Below are positions 28,687-37,414 of a DNA stretch of 64,000 nt, one piece after another. A program made the translations under genes and the position numbers. Source of the stretch: Aestuariivirga sp. (GTDB lineage Bacteria; Pseudomonadota; Alphaproteobacteria; Rhizobiales; Aestuariivirgaceae); NCBI RefSeq assembly GCF_020252395.1, contig NZ_JADCDB010000006.1, positions 22,277 to 86,276 of the forward strand, written 5' to 3'. The notes beneath the pieces were generated by a model. That model made no database searches. It worked only from the letters and a program-made list of their open reading frames with translations, and was not told the DNA's origin. Each line of letters begins with the position of its first letter. Within the stretch, counting starts at the first letter, position 1.

Positions 28687-29946
28687 ATGGCGCAGCAAGG
28701 GGCGGTTCAAGGCGCACATCAGGTTTCGCCGCTGGCGCCGGCGGATTTTCCTGATCTGCCGCCCATCGCCGGCGTGACGCTGGCGGCGGCCGAAACCGGG
28801 ATACGCTACAAGAACAGGCCTGACGTGCTGCTGGCCGTCATGGAACCGGGCACTGCCGTGGCGGGCTGTTTCACTCGCTCCAAGTCGCGCTCGGCCCCGG
28901 TCGACTGGTGCGCCGTCAGCCTCGCTGGCGGCACGGCGCGTGCCGTGGTCGTCAATGCCGGCAACGCCAATGCCTTCACCGGCAAGGCAGGCGTTGCCAC
29001 CGTCACGGCGGTGGCCAAGGCGGCGGCCAAGCAGTTGGGCTGCAAGCCGCATGAGATCTTCCAGTCCTCGACCGGCGTCATCGGCGAGCCGCTGGCCCCC
29101 GGTTTCATCACCGATGCGCTGCCGCAGCTCGTGGCGGCTGCGAAGCCCGACCAGTGGGCCATGGCCGCCAGGGCCATCATGACCACCGACACCTTCCCCA
29201 AGGCGGCCACTGCAAAGGTGAAGCTTGGCGTCAAGACCGTCACCATCAACGGCATCGCCAAGGGCTCGGGCATGATCGCGCCGGACATGGCGACCATGCT
29301 GGTCTTCCTCTTCACCGATGCCGCCATTCCCGCCAAGGCGCTGCAGAAGTTGCTGTCGAAGGCAGTGGACAAGAGCTTCAACTGTATCACGGTCGATGGC
29401 GACACTTCGACGTCCGACACTGTGCTGCTCTTCGCAACCGGCCATGCCGGCAACGCCATCAAGGGTCTCAAGGCCGGCGGCGGCGAACTCAAGGCCTTCG
29501 CTAGGGCGCTGAATGGCCTCTGCATGGACCTCGCCCACCAGGTGGCGAAGGACGGCGAAGGGGCGGAGAAGTTCATAGAGATCGCCATTACCGGCGCTGA
29601 GAACGACAAGGCCGCGCACAGGATCGCCATGTCGATCGCCAATTCGCCGCTGGTGAAGACGGCAGTGGCCGGCGAGGACGCCAACTGGGGCCGCGTCGTC
29701 ATGGCTATCGGCAAGGCTGGCGAGAAGGCGGTCCGCGACAAGCTGAGGATCAGGATCGGCGGCATCACGGTGGCGAAGAACGGCATGCGCGATCCCGCCT
29801 ACAAGGAAGCGGAGATCATGCCGCACATGAAGGGCCGCCATATCGTGATCGAGGCGGATGTGGGCGTCGCCAGGGGCAAGGCCCGGGTCTGGACGTGCGA
29901 CCTCACGCATCGCTACATCGACATCAACGGCTCCTACCGCAGCTAG
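28687..29946 (+). CDS. argJ: Bifunctional ornithine acetyltransferase / N-acetylglutamate synthase
   Basis: The 419-residue Ntn-fold enzyme transfers acetyl from N-acetylornithine to glutamate in cyclic arginine synthesis. The self-cleavage site is in [19 protein letters not shown], between Ala and the Thr nucleophile. [13 protein letters not shown] and [16 protein letters not shown] are conserved, and the C-terminus is the typical Asn-containing INGSYRS. ATG 28687 follows GAGGGAG; the frame is open far upstream inside the parvulin gene but that part is not used. Confidence 0.96.
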   Translation: MAQQGAVQGAHQVSPLAPADFPDLPPIAGVTLAAAETGIRYKNRPDVLLAVMEPGTAVAGCFTRSKSRSAPVDWCAVSLAGGTARAVVVNAGNANAFTGKAGVATVTAVAKAAAKQLGCKPHEIFQSSTGVIGEPLAPGFITDALPQLVAAAKPDQWAMAARAIMTTDTFPKAATAKVKLGVKTVTINGIAKGSGMIAPDMATMLVFLFTDAAIPAKALQKLLSKAVDKSFNCITVDGDTSTSDTVLLFATGHAGNAIKGLKAGGGELKAFARALNGLCMDLAHQVAKDGEGAEKFIEIAITGAENDKAAHRIAMSIANSPLVKTAVAGEDANWGRVVMAIGKAGEKAVRDKLRIRIGGITVAKNGMRDPAYKEAEIMPHMKGRHIVIEADVGVARGKARVWTCDLTHRYIDINGSYRS

Positions 29947-29947
29947 C

Positions 29948-30346
29948 ATGAAGATCGTCCTCGTCGCCGCCGTGGCGCTGGTCGACAAGGAAGGCCGCGT
30001 GCTCCTCTCCCAGCGGCCCATGGGCAAGCAGCTCGGCGGCTTGTGGGAATTTCCCGGCGGCAAGGTGGAGCTAAGCGAGCGGCCGGAAGCTGCATTGATT
30101 CGTGAGCTGAAGGAAGAGCTCGGCATCGACGTGGCCGAATCCTGCCTGGCGCCGTTGACCTTCGCCAGCCACGCCTATGAGGACTTCCACCTGCTCATGC
30201 CGCTCTATGTCTGCCGCCGCTGGAAGGGCCAGGTGGTGGGGGCGGAGGGCCAGGCCATCGCCTGGGTGCGGCCGCAAAAGCTGAAGGACTATCCCATGCC
30301 GCCGGCGGACATTCCGCTGATCCCGCATCTGGCGGATCTGCTGTAG
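29948..30346 (+). CDS. mutT: MutT-type Nudix pyrophosphohydrolase
   Basis: A 132-residue enzyme with a complete Nudix box: GGKVELSERPEAALIRELKE then ELGI, matching GX5EX7REUXEEXGU. The preceding LLSQRPMGKQLGGLWEFPGG is typical of MutT. It removes 8-oxo-dGTP from the nucleotide pool. The ATG begins 2 bases after the argJ stop, so it is co-transcribed. A thiamine-linked or other Nudix activity cannot be fully excluded. Confidence 0.9.
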   Translation: MKIVLVAAVALVDKEGRVLLSQRPMGKQLGGLWEFPGGKVELSERPEAALIRELKEELGIDVAESCLAPLTFASHAYEDFHLLMPLYVCRRWKGQVVGAEGQAIAWVRPQKLKDYPMPPADIPLIPHLADLL

Positions 30347-30350
30347 CCAC

Positions 30351-30390
30351 GAGTCCTTCTCCTGTTTGCGAAGGGATTGGAGAAGGACTC
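30351..30390. repeat. Palindromic intergenic element, CTTCTCC type
   Basis: A perfect 12-base inverted repeat GAGTCCTTCTCC (30351-30362) / GGAGAAGGACTC (30379-30390) with a 16-base loop fills the gap between the converging mutT and methyltransferase genes. Similar elements lie at 34488-34520 and 51102-51131. No T run follows, so it is more like a REP element than a terminator, though it may stop or stabilise transcripts. Confidence 0.8.
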
Positions 30391-30395
30391 GCTGG

Positions 30396-31238
30396 TCAAC
30401 GCAGCTTCTTCTCATCCACCTTCAGCGCATCGGCCAGGCGTGCCTTGGCACTTCCGGGCTTCAATGGCTGCTGCTGGCTCTCATGCGGGGCCCAGCCGGT
30501 GAGCCAGGCAATTTCGATGGTGGCGCGCACGCGGTCGTCGGGGTCGGCGAAATTCTGCTGGTAGTGGTTGATGGCCGCACCCATCAGCCTGCGGCTCACG
30601 GGAACACGCGAGCGGCCCACGAGATTATTGGAGAGACCCAGCTCGCGGATTTCATGGATCAGCGCCACGGCATCGGAATAGCGCACCATTGTGCGGTCGA
30701 GGTCGGCAACGGGCAACGCCAGGCCCGCGCGCTGGAGGAGTGCCCCCAGCTCGCGCACGTCGATCATCGGGGCGACGCGGGGCGTGACGCCGCCGGAGAT
30801 GGCCACCTCCGCCGCGAGCCAGGACTGGCGGAGTTCGGTGAGCGTATCTCCCGCGAAAAGGCAGACGAGCAGCAGCCCGTCAGGCTTCAGCGCATGGCGC
30901 ATCTGGATCAGCGCGCCCGGCACATCGTTGAAGGTCTGGAGATCGAGGACGCTGAACACGGCGTCGAACTGTTCTTGCGGCAAACCAAGACGATCGCCGG
31001 ATGAGGGCAGGCGCATCTCCACCTCCTTCACCTGTCCGCCTTCCTTCAGGCGCCCGGCAATGGCCTCGGGCTCCGCCGCAATCAGCAGCACCCGCTCGAA
31101 GCGGCGGTTGACGAAGGCCACGCGCTCCACCAGCTCCTCGGCAATTGTGCGCGTCAGGATGTTTGGCTCAGGGCCGCGCCGGCGCGCGGCGCGAGTGGCG
31201 GCGAGCGCGCGGTCGAAGAGGTGAGGGGCTCCCGCCAT
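30396..31238 (-). CDS. SAM-dependent methyltransferase-fold protein, NDUFAF5/BioC-like
   Basis: The 280-residue protein starts MAGAPHLFDRALAATRAARR, a signature shared with mitochondrial NDUFAF5 and its alphaproteobacterial homologues. It then has a class I methyltransferase fold (FDAVFSVLDLQTFNDVPGAL, LKPDGLLLVCLFAGDTL) and DVRELGALLQRAGLALPVAD. The SAM-binding glycine motif is weak (RVLLIAAEPEAI). NDUFAF5 hydroxylates an arginine of a complex I subunit instead of methylating, and a complex I assembly role is a reasonable inference. BioC in biotin synthesis is the alternative. Its ATG overlaps the upstream stop (TGATG). Confidence 0.8.
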   Translation of the reverse strand: MAGAPHLFDRALAATRAARRRGPEPNILTRTIAEELVERVAFVNRRFERVLLIAAEPEAIAGRLKEGGQVKEVEMRLPSSGDRLGLPQEQFDAVFSVLDLQTFNDVPGALIQMRHALKPDGLLLVCLFAGDTLTELRQSWLAAEVAISGGVTPRVAPMIDVRELGALLQRAGLALPVADLDRTMVRYSDAVALIHEIRELGLSNNLVGRSRVPVSRRLMGAAINHYQQNFADPDDRVRATIEIAWLTGWAPHESQQQPLKPGSAKARLADALKVDEKKLR

Positions 31239-32062
31239 CAGCCGGCGAGCTCGCGGCGGATCAGATCATAAGTGGCGCGGTCGGGGGCGGAAACGATGCC
31301 GCCCTCGTGCTTCGTGGCGTCATAGGGCGTACCGTCGAGCAGCGCCGAGAAGCCGCCGGCTTCCTGGTGGATCAGCACGCCTGCCGCATGATCCCAGGGC
31401 ATCAGCGTGTAGTGCAGCGAGAAGTGAACGAGGCCGTCGGCGATCAGGCGGTACTCATAGGCGGCGCAGCGATAGTTGAAGCAGGCCTTGGTCTTGGCGA
31501 GGTTCGCCACCGTGCGCGAGCGCTGCGGCTCCGGCATCAGGTACCAGGAGGAGAGGCCCGTCATCTCCGACAGCGTGCCGGGCTTGGCCACCGCCAAGTC
31601 ACGGGTGCGGCCGGTTGCGCTCTCGGCCCAGGCGCCCGCGCCCTTCAGTCCCTTGCGCCAGTCGCGGCCGACCGGGTCATAGATCAGCCCCGCCACCGTC
31701 TCGCCCTTGGCCGCCACGGCGGCCATCACGCCGAACAGCGGCAGGCCCCAGGCGAAGTTGGACGTGCCATCGACGGGATCGACGATGATCGCAAGGTCTG
31801 CGCCGCCGATCCTCGCGAGCAGCCCCTTGTCGCGCGCCACCGATTCCTCGCCCACGAACAGGGCCTGCGGGAAGGCCTTTGCGCAGAGGTCGCGGATGCG
31901 CCACTCGCCCTGCTCGTCGGCGTCGGTCACGAGGTCCAGCGCACCGGTCTTCTCGCGGATGCCGCCATCCTCAAGGCTCCTGAAGCGCGGCATGATCTCG
32001 GCCTCGGCGGCGTCGGCCAGAATGGCGGCAAGGCGGTCGAGATCGGCGCGGGAGAAGGACAT
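31238..32062 (-). CDS. Inositol-monophosphatase family phosphatase
   Basis: This 274-residue member of the lithium-sensitive phosphatase family has the metal-binding motifs GEES (VGEESVARD), DPVDGTSNFAWGLPLFG and PWDHAAGVLI. Substrates in the family include inositol phosphates, histidinol phosphate and PAP (CysQ); motifs alone do not separate them. ATG 32062 follows a suitable distance from GGAGCC on the minus strand; an upstream extension overlaps comF and is not used. It is translationally coupled to the methyltransferase gene by a one-base overlap. Confidence 0.9.
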   Translation of the reverse strand: MSFSRADLDRLAAILADAAEAEIMPRFRSLEDGGIREKTGALDLVTDADEQGEWRIRDLCAKAFPQALFVGEESVARDKGLLARIGGADLAIIVDPVDGTSNFAWGLPLFGVMAAVAAKGETVAGLIYDPVGRDWRKGLKGAGAWAESATGRTRDLAVAKPGTLSEMTGLSSWYLMPEPQRSRTVANLAKTKACFNYRCAAYEYRLIADGLVHFSLHYTLMPWDHAAGVLIHQEAGGFSALLDGTPYDATKHEGGIVSAPDRATYDLIRRELAG

Positions 32063-32154
32063 GGGGGTGAGGCTCCAAGGATGGGTTTGCGCCGCTGTTA
32101 GACCAATCGCGCAAGGGAATCCACGGGTCCGGCGTCCCATGCTAACGTGGCGCG

Positions 32155-32916
32155 ATGGAGATTGCGGTTTCCCACCTCCCAGCCCGCCTCTGGCGGGGTT
32201 TCGTCGATCTGGTGACTCCCAGCCTGTGCCTCTCCTGCGGCACGCCGGTGGGCGAGCCCGCGAGCCTTTGCGCCGCTTGCTGGGGCAAGCTGAAGCTGCT
32301 GGAGGAGCCGGTCTGCGATGTGCTGGGCACGCCCTTCGCCTATGACCAGGGCGAGGGCGCATTGTCCGGCGCCGCTCTGGCGGACCCGCCCGCCTGGGAG
32401 CGTTCGCGCGCTGCCGTGCTGTTCGAGGACGAGGCGGCGAAACTCGTCCACGCGCTGAAATACCGGGACAGGCCTGAGGCGGGCCTGCTCATGGCCCGCC
32501 TGACGGCGCGGGCAGGGCGCAGGCTCCTCGCCCAGTCGGACGTGATGCTGCCCGTGCCGCTGCACTGGCTGCGGCTGTGGCGGCGGCGTTTCAACCAGTC
32601 TGCCCTGCTGGCGCAGCGCGTGTCCGCCCTCGCGGGCACGCCGTGGCGGCCTGACGTGCTGGTCCGGGCCCGGTCCACCCGCGCCCAGGTGGGTCTCGAC
32701 CAGGAGGCGCGGCGCAGAAACGTGCGCAATGCCTTCACGGTGAGGCCTGACCGCCTCGCCGAGGTGGCTGGCAGGTCCGTGCTGCTGGTCGACGACGTGC
32801 GCACCACGGGGGCCACGGCCGAGGCCTGCGCCCTGGCGCTGAAGAAGGCGGGTGCAAAGCAGGTCAACTTGCTGACCTTCGCCCTTGTCCAGCTTCCGGC
32901 GAAGCCTCATACTTGA
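32155..32916 (+). CDS. comF: ComF-family phosphoribosyltransferase-like protein
   Basis: The 253-residue protein has an N-terminal Cys cluster (CLSCGTPVGEPASLCAACWG), the central LVHALKYRDRPE and PVPLHWLRLWRRRFNQSALLA, and a type I PRTase site VLLVDDVRTTGATAEA. ComF proteins act in DNA uptake or nucleotide salvage in transformable bacteria; the exact enzyme activity is unknown. It is divergent from the inositol-phosphatase gene and leads a run with grxC and a nitrilase gene 6 bases away. Confidence 0.92.
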   Translation: MEIAVSHLPARLWRGFVDLVTPSLCLSCGTPVGEPASLCAACWGKLKLLEEPVCDVLGTPFAYDQGEGALSGAALADPPAWERSRAAVLFEDEAAKLVHALKYRDRPEAGLLMARLTARAGRRLLAQSDVMLPVPLHWLRLWRRRFNQSALLAQRVSALAGTPWRPDVLVRARSTRAQVGLDQEARRRNVRNAFTVRPDRLAEVAGRSVLLVDDVRTTGATAEACALALKKAGAKQVNLLTFALVQLPAKPHT

Positions 32917-32922
32917 GAGACC

Positions 32923-33180
32923 ATGCAGAAAGTCACGATCTACACCACGCCCTATTGCCCCTACTGCCACGCCGCCAAGACGCTGCTGAAAAAGAAGGGT
33001 GTCGCATTCGAGGAGATCGACGTGCAGGACCGCGGCCTGCGCCAGCAGATGATGCTGCGCGCCAATGGCCGCCACACCGTGCCGCAGATCTTCATCGGCG
33101 AAACCCATGTCGGCGGCTCCGACGACATCCACGAGCTCGACCGGCGCGGCCAGCTGGACCCGCTGCTGAACGCCCGGTGA
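32923..33180 (+). CDS. grxC: Glutaredoxin 3
   Basis: An 85-residue dithiol glutaredoxin with active site TPYCPYCHAAK, cis-Pro region HTVPQIFIGE and GGSDDIHELD. It reduces disulfides and glutathionylated proteins with glutathione. The gene lies 6 bases after comF and its stop overlaps the next start (GTGA). Confidence 0.97.
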   Translation: MQKVTIYTTPYCPYCHAAKTLLKKKGVAFEEIDVQDRGLRQQMMLRANGRHTVPQIFIGETHVGGSDDIHELDRRGQLDPLLNAR

Positions 33181-34037
33181 GCCTGGCCCCTCCGATCCGC
33201 GCCGCCCTTATCCAGTTGCGCTCGGGCGCCGTTATGACCCGGAACGTGGCGGAGGCTTCCGCGCTCATTCGCGAGGCGGCAGGGCAGGGGGCCAATTTTA
33301 TCTCGACGCCCGAGATGACCAATATCCTCGAGCCAGACCGGCCGCGCCTCAAGTCGCTCGCGCGCGTGGAGGCGGAGGATGCGAGCGTCATGGCCTTTTC
33401 CGGGCTGGCGCGGGAGCTGGGCTTGTGGCTCAACATTGGCTCGCTGGCCCTGAAGGGGCCGGGTGAGAAGCTCCTCAATCGCTCCCTCCTGTTTGCGCCC
33501 GATGGGTCGATCGCCGCGCGCTATGACAAGATACACCTCTTCGACGTCGATCTGCCGACGGGCGAGAGCCTTCGCGAGTCCCATGCCTATGACGGTGGCA
33601 AGGAAGCGGTGCTGGTGGAGACGCCGCTCGGCGCCATCGGCCTCACCATCTGCTACGACATGCGCTTTCCCCATCTCTACCGGGCGCTCGCCCAGGCGGG
33701 GGCGAAGCTTTTCGCCGTGCCGTCCGCCTTCACCGTGCCGACGGGCCAGGCGCACTGGCATGTGCTGCTCCGGGCGCGCGCCATCGAAACGGGAAGCTTC
33801 GTGCTGGCAGCCGCACAGGGCGGCAGGCACCAGTCCGGGCGCGAGACCTATGGCCACTCGCTCATCGTCTCGCCCTGGGGCGAGGTGCTGGCGGAGGCCG
33901 GGACCGACCCCGGCATCGTGATCGCCGACATCGACCTCGCGCAGGTGGATCTCGCGCGGGTCCGCATCCCGGCGTTGCAGAATGACCGGGCGATTGGCTT
34001 AACGGTCTTGAAACCCGGCCGCGCGATCGTTACTTGA
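33177..34037 (+). CDS. Nitrilase-family amidohydrolase (Nit1/Nit2-like)
   Basis: The 286-residue carbon-nitrogen hydrolase has the Glu-Lys-Cys triad in STPEMTNI, YDKIHLFDVD and TICYDMRFPHLYRALA. The closest group is deaminated-glutathione amidase (Nit1), which clears the side product of transaminases. Its position between a glutaredoxin and DUF1178 is compatible with glutathione repair. The GTG at 33177 overlaps the grxC stop as GTGA, indicating coupled translation; the frame extends upstream through grxC without family similarity. Confidence 0.9.
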   Translation: MSLAPPIRAALIQLRSGAVMTRNVAEASALIREAAGQGANFISTPEMTNILEPDRPRLKSLARVEAEDASVMAFSGLARELGLWLNIGSLALKGPGEKLLNRSLLFAPDGSIAARYDKIHLFDVDLPTGESLRESHAYDGGKEAVLVETPLGAIGLTICYDMRFPHLYRALAQAGAKLFAVPSAFTVPTGQAHWHVLLRARAIETGSFVLAAAQGGRHQSGRETYGHSLIVSPWGEVLAEAGTDPGIVIADIDLAQVDLARVRIPALQNDRAIGLTVLKPGRAIVT

Positions 34038-34042
34038 CCGCC

Positions 34043-34480
34043 ATGATCCACTATGACCTCATATGCGATAAGGGCCATGCCTTCGATGGCTGGTTCCGCA
34101 ACAGCGCCGCCTATGACGAGCAGTCGGGCCGCGGTCTTGTGGCTTGCAGCCACTGCGGTTCGGCGAAGGTCGAGAAGCAGCTGATGGCGCCGGGCATCCC
34201 GGTGAAGTCCAACCGCAAGAGCGGGCAGAAGATGGTCTCCGCTCCCGCCGATCCGCGGCTTGCCGAGCTCATGACCATGATGCGCAAGATTCGCCGGCAC
34301 GTGGAAGAAAATGCCGAGTATGTCGGCGACCGCTTCGCCGAGGAAGCCCGCAAGATTCACTACGAGGAAAGCGATCCGCGCGGCATCTATGGCCAGACCA
34401 CGCCGGACGAGGCCAAGGCCCTCATCGAGGAAGGCATCGCCGTCCACCCGCTGCCGAGACTGCCGGAAGACGGGAACTGA
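34043..34480 (+). CDS. DUF1178 family protein
   Basis: This 145-residue protein begins MIHYDLICDKGHAFDGWFRNSAAY and has CSHCGSAKVEKQLMAP, together forming a likely zinc ribbon (Cys/His pairs). The rest is a charged helix (MTMMRKIRRHVEENAEYVGDRF) and the GIYGQTTPDEAKALIEEG block typical of DUF1178. The function is unknown. It follows the nitrilase gene by 5 bases, a linkage often seen in alphaproteobacteria. Confidence 0.92.
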   Translation: MIHYDLICDKGHAFDGWFRNSAAYDEQSGRGLVACSHCGSAKVEKQLMAPGIPVKSNRKSGQKMVSAPADPRLAELMTMMRKIRRHVEENAEYVGDRFAEEARKIHYEESDPRGIYGQTTPDEAKALIEEGIAVHPLPRLPEDGN

Positions 34481-34487
34481 TACCGAT

Positions 34488-34520
34488 AGTCTTCTCCCCC
34501 TCAGGAAGCGGGAAAAGACT
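34488..34520. repeat. Palindromic intergenic element, CTTCTCC type
   Basis: AGTCTTCTCCC (34488-34498) pairs with GGGAAAAGACT (34510-34520) with one mismatch and an 11-base loop. It lies in the gap between converging genes, like the copies at 30351-30390 and 51102-51131. Confidence 0.75.
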
Positions 34521-34530
34521 GAAGGAGGAT

Positions 34531-35271
34531 CTACCCCCGTCCGATATAGGGCATCTTCGTCGCCATCACCGTCACGAACTGCGCGTTGGCCTCGAGTGGC
34601 AGCGATGCCATGTAGAGCACCGTTTTCGCCACATTCTCCACATCCATGGTCGGCTCCGGCGCCACCGTGCCATTGGCCTGCGGCATGCCGGTCTTCATCT
34701 TCTCGGTCATCTCGGTGCCGGCATTGCCGATGTCGATCTGGCACACCGCGATGTCATACTTGCGGCCATCGAGCGAGCCTGACTTGGTCAGCCCCGTCAC
34801 CGCATGCTTGGTCGAGGTATAGGGCGCTGAATTGGGCCGCGGCGCATGGGCCGAGATCGAGCCGTTGTTGATGATGCGCCCGCCGCGCGGATTCTGCTCC
34901 TTCATCATGCGGAAGGCCTCCTGCATGCAGTAGAACACGCCCGAGAGATTGACGTTCACCACGTTCCGCCACATCTCGATCGACAGGTCCTCGAGCAGGA
35001 TCGTGCCCGGCGCGCCAGTGCCCGCATTGTTGAAGAGCACGTCGAGGCGTCCGAACTTCGCCTTCGCCGCCGCGAACAGCGCCTTCACGGATTCCGGATC
35101 GGAGACATCGGCCGGCACGGCCAGCGCATGTTCGCCGATCTCCTTCGCCACCGCGTTCAGCAGATCGGCGCGGCGGCCGGCCAGCACCACGTGATAGCGT
35201 TCCTTGGCGAAGGCAAGCGCCACCGCCTTGCCGATGCCCGAACCCGCACCCGTCACCATCGCAACCTTCAT
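34531..35271 (-). CDS. Short-chain dehydrogenase/reductase
   Basis: The 246-residue Rossmann enzyme has [18 protein letters not shown] (cofactor motif TGxxxGIG), NNAGTGAPG, the catalytic Ser in NNGSISAH and YTSTKHAV (YxxxK). The ATG at 35271 follows GAGGGGGAATTG, a strong site, and overlaps the stop of the aldolase remnant (TGATG). It is last in a sugar-acid gene set after 2-keto-3-deoxygalactonokinase. The probable substrate is a sugar or sugar acid, by context only. Confidence 0.9.
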   Translation of the reverse strand: MKVAMVTGAGSGIGKAVALAFAKERYHVVLAGRRADLLNAVAKEIGEHALAVPADVSDPESVKALFAAAKAKFGRLDVLFNNAGTGAPGTILLEDLSIEMWRNVVNVNLSGVFYCMQEAFRMMKEQNPRGGRIINNGSISAHAPRPNSAPYTSTKHAVTGLTKSGSLDGRKYDIAVCQIDIGNAGTEMTEKMKTGMPQANGTVAPEPTMDVENVAKTVLYMASLPLEANAQFVTVMATKMPYIGRG

Positions 35272-35471
35272 CAATTCCCCCTCAGGTTCTCCCATGCCGC
35301 CACGAAATCGCGCGCGGCCTTGCCGGCATCTTGCGGGCTCATGCCCGGCTTGTAAATGTTGGAGCCGATGCCGAAGCCCGCACAGTCCACGCCCGTCACC
35401 TAGTCCAGCGTCACGCCGCGCAGGATGGCGACGATACCGCACGCAGCTGCCGCCTGTTCGAACCCGATCAT
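35271..35471 (-). pseudogene. dgoA: Remnant of 2-dehydro-3-deoxy-6-phosphogalactonate aldolase (dgoA)
   Basis: The frame starting at ATG 35471, which overlaps the kinase stop as ATGA, reads [20 protein letters not shown] then TLD and a TAG stop. It continues in the same frame as [20 protein letters not shown] and [19 protein letters not shown] to a TGA that overlaps the SDR start. AILRGVT is the N-terminal signature of KDPGal/KDPG aldolases, and [12 protein letters not shown] plus FVAAW is their C-terminal signature. The intact enzyme has about 200 residues; only the first 23 and last 42 or so remain. An internal deletion removed the Schiff-base lysine region and a stop lies near the junction. 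Confidence 0.85.
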
Positions 35472-36361
35472 ATGATCCCCGCCTTCTTTGCGACGATCGC
35501 CAGTCCCTTCACGATGGCTTGCGGGTCGCCATAGCGCACCTTCAGCCCCGCGATTTCGATGGCCTTCACATAGCGCCCGCCGATGCCGGGCGAGGCCAGA
35601 ACGGCATATTCCGCCTGCCGCGGATTTTCGCGGATGGCATGCGCCACCTCGGTGCCGATTACCTGGCCCGAGAGATAGGACGGGATCGCCTCGGGTTCGA
35701 GTTCGCCGAACAGCCCCAGCGAGCGCGCCGAGAAGATGCGGTGGAGGAAGCCCGCCGGATCCTCCAGCGCCGCGCGCACGCCCATGGCGAAGGCCTGCTC
35801 GTCATCGGGCCCCGGCTTCATCAGGCGGCCGAGGATGGTATGGTCCTTCAGCGCAGCGAAGACCTCGCCCGTTACATAGGTCGCATAGCGCACCAGCCGG
35901 TCGCCTTCCGTGGTAATCCACTTCGAATGCGTGCCCGGCGTCACGAAATGATTAAGCCCCAAGTCGAGCGAGCCGAAGACCTGCACCTCTTCCGAGCGCA
36001 TCACGTCCGGCATGCCGCCGGGCGCTCTGTAGCTGAGCCCCGTGACAAAGGCGATGCGCCGGCCCGAGGCGGTGGTGTGGCGGTGGAGCGCGTCCGCGAG
36101 GTCTGCCGCACTTGCAGGGCAGGGGAGGTAGGGCAGCTCGATCCAGCCCTGGCGCGAGGTGATCATGCCCGCCGCCATGACCGGCTGCGCCACGTCCCAG
36201 GCGCCGATGTGCTTCTCCAGCGCCGCTTCGAACGTCCCGTCCTTCACCGCGAGGATGCCCTCGGGTGCGGAGATTGTGTCCCGCACGCGCCCGTCCGCCG
36301 CCACGCGATAGGCGCGGAAGGATGTGGTGCCCCAGTCGAGGGCGATGAACTCTGCTGCCAT
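35468..36361 (-). CDS. dgoK: 2-dehydro-3-deoxygalactonokinase
   Basis: A 297-residue DgoK-family kinase: [20 protein letters not shown] is the N-terminal phosphate loop, with [26 protein letters not shown] and TPGTHSKWI as further family blocks. It phosphorylates 2-keto-3-deoxygalactonate in the DeLey-Doudoroff galactonate pathway. Its stop overlaps the start of the aldolase remnant by 4 bases, so these were once one operon. With the adjacent aldolase gone, its product needs another aldolase from elsewhere in the genome. Confidence 0.93.
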   Translation of the reverse strand: MAAEFIALDWGTTSFRAYRVAADGRVRDTISAPEGILAVKDGTFEAALEKHIGAWDVAQPVMAAGMITSRQGWIELPYLPCPASAADLADALHRHTTASGRRIAFVTGLSYRAPGGMPDVMRSEEVQVFGSLDLGLNHFVTPGTHSKWITTEGDRLVRYATYVTGEVFAALKDHTILGRLMKPGPDDEQAFAMGVRAALEDPAGFLHRIFSARSLGLFGELEPEAIPSYLSGQVIGTEVAHAIRENPRQAEYAVLASPGIGGRYVKAIEIAGLKVRYGDPQAIVKGLAIVAKKAGII

Positions 36362-36406
36362 GGCCCTTGCATAACGCGGACCCAGTCCGAATGCACGGCA
36401 GAAAGG

Positions 36407-37354
36407 TCAGGATATCTTGTCGACCGCTGCCGCAATCAGCGGATGAAGCTGCGGCTGCTCGGCTTTCAGCGCCTCGATCAGCGCGCGCTCCGCCTTCGAA
36501 TAGACGCCGTTGCCCACCAGCTTGCCCGCGAGCCATTCGGCCTCTTCCCCGGTGATCGTTTCCGCCTGCTGCTGGATGGCGGTGCGGCGCTGGTAATACT
36601 CTTCCCCGAAATCCGGTTCGCGATAGGCGTTCACCATGCCGCGGAGCGATTTAACCATGTTCTGCATGAATCTGCCGGCACTGACAGAGGTGTCGTCAAG
36701 CCAGGCCTCCCGCCGCAGCGCCTCCTCGCGGGTTGGCGGTGCGAAGCCCGAGGCGAACATCAGATGGTTGAGCAGCGCCTTGGCGAAGAGGTCAAGCCAG
36801 GCTGGGTCATCCTCCAGCCCGCCGCGCGCATCGTGAATGGAATAAATCACCTCGGCTTCGCTGCGGGTGATGGCGATCGCCTGCTGCCCGCCTGCCGCAT
36901 GGAGCACCCGGCGCAGCATCTGGACCTCGGCATCCGAAATACGGTTGGCGCGCAACACATGCTCCTCCACCTTGCGTAGCGCGAGAAGGGCGAGGGCATC
37001 GGGCGCCGCGATCGCTTTCTCGAGCACGTTGATCACAACCTCGAGCTCGGTTGCCGGGTCCACGCGGCCGTCCTTCATGATGTGCGCCACGAGCCAGCCG
37101 ACCTTGTCCTCCGTCACATAGCCGCGCGGCTCGGCCTGATGGACGGTGAAGTCGGTGAGCGCCTCGACGAACAGCCGGCGCCAGTCTTCTCCCGGCGCCT
37201 CGATCAGCCCATTCACATCGAACAGCCAATTTGCCTCGTCCAGCGAAATCGCGTCATCGGGATAGATGAGCCGGCGGATCGCCAGAACCTCCTCCGCCCC
37301 GGCCTGGCGGTTCCGGGCGATACGGGACAGGATGTCGGACAGGTCGGCAGGCAT
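36407..37354 (-). CDS. Unknown protein with internal tandem repeat
   Basis: This 315-residue, all-helical-looking soluble protein has no signal peptide or catalytic motif I recognise. It contains two similar segments about 120 residues apart: from about 22 (EVLAIRRLIYPDDAISLDEA, GEDWRRLFVEALTDF, DKVGWL) and from about 143 (EVQMLRRVLHAAGG, ITRSEAEVIYSIHDA, PAWLDLFAKALLNH, REAWL). A partial third unit seems to lie at the C-terminus (ITGEEAEWLAGKLVG, YSKAERALIEALK). The pattern recalls TerB-like or EF-hand-like helical pairs, but I make no family call. It sits between AraD1 and dgoK on the same strand without overlaps, so it may not belong to the catabolic operon. Confidence 0.8.
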   Translation of the reverse strand: MPADLSDILSRIARNRQAGAEEVLAIRRLIYPDDAISLDEANWLFDVNGLIEAPGEDWRRLFVEALTDFTVHQAEPRGYVTEDKVGWLVAHIMKDGRVDPATELEVVINVLEKAIAAPDALALLALRKVEEHVLRANRISDAEVQMLRRVLHAAGGQQAIAITRSEAEVIYSIHDARGGLEDDPAWLDLFAKALLNHLMFASGFAPPTREEALRREAWLDDTSVSAGRFMQNMVKSLRGMVNAYREPDFGEEYYQRRTAIQQQAETITGEEAEWLAGKLVGNGVYSKAERALIEALKAEQPQLHPLIAAAVDKIS

Positions 37355-37414
37355 CGGGTCTCCACCAAGTTTGGAACGCGAAAATTACGGAGAAGACATA
37401 AACCTTTGGTTAAG

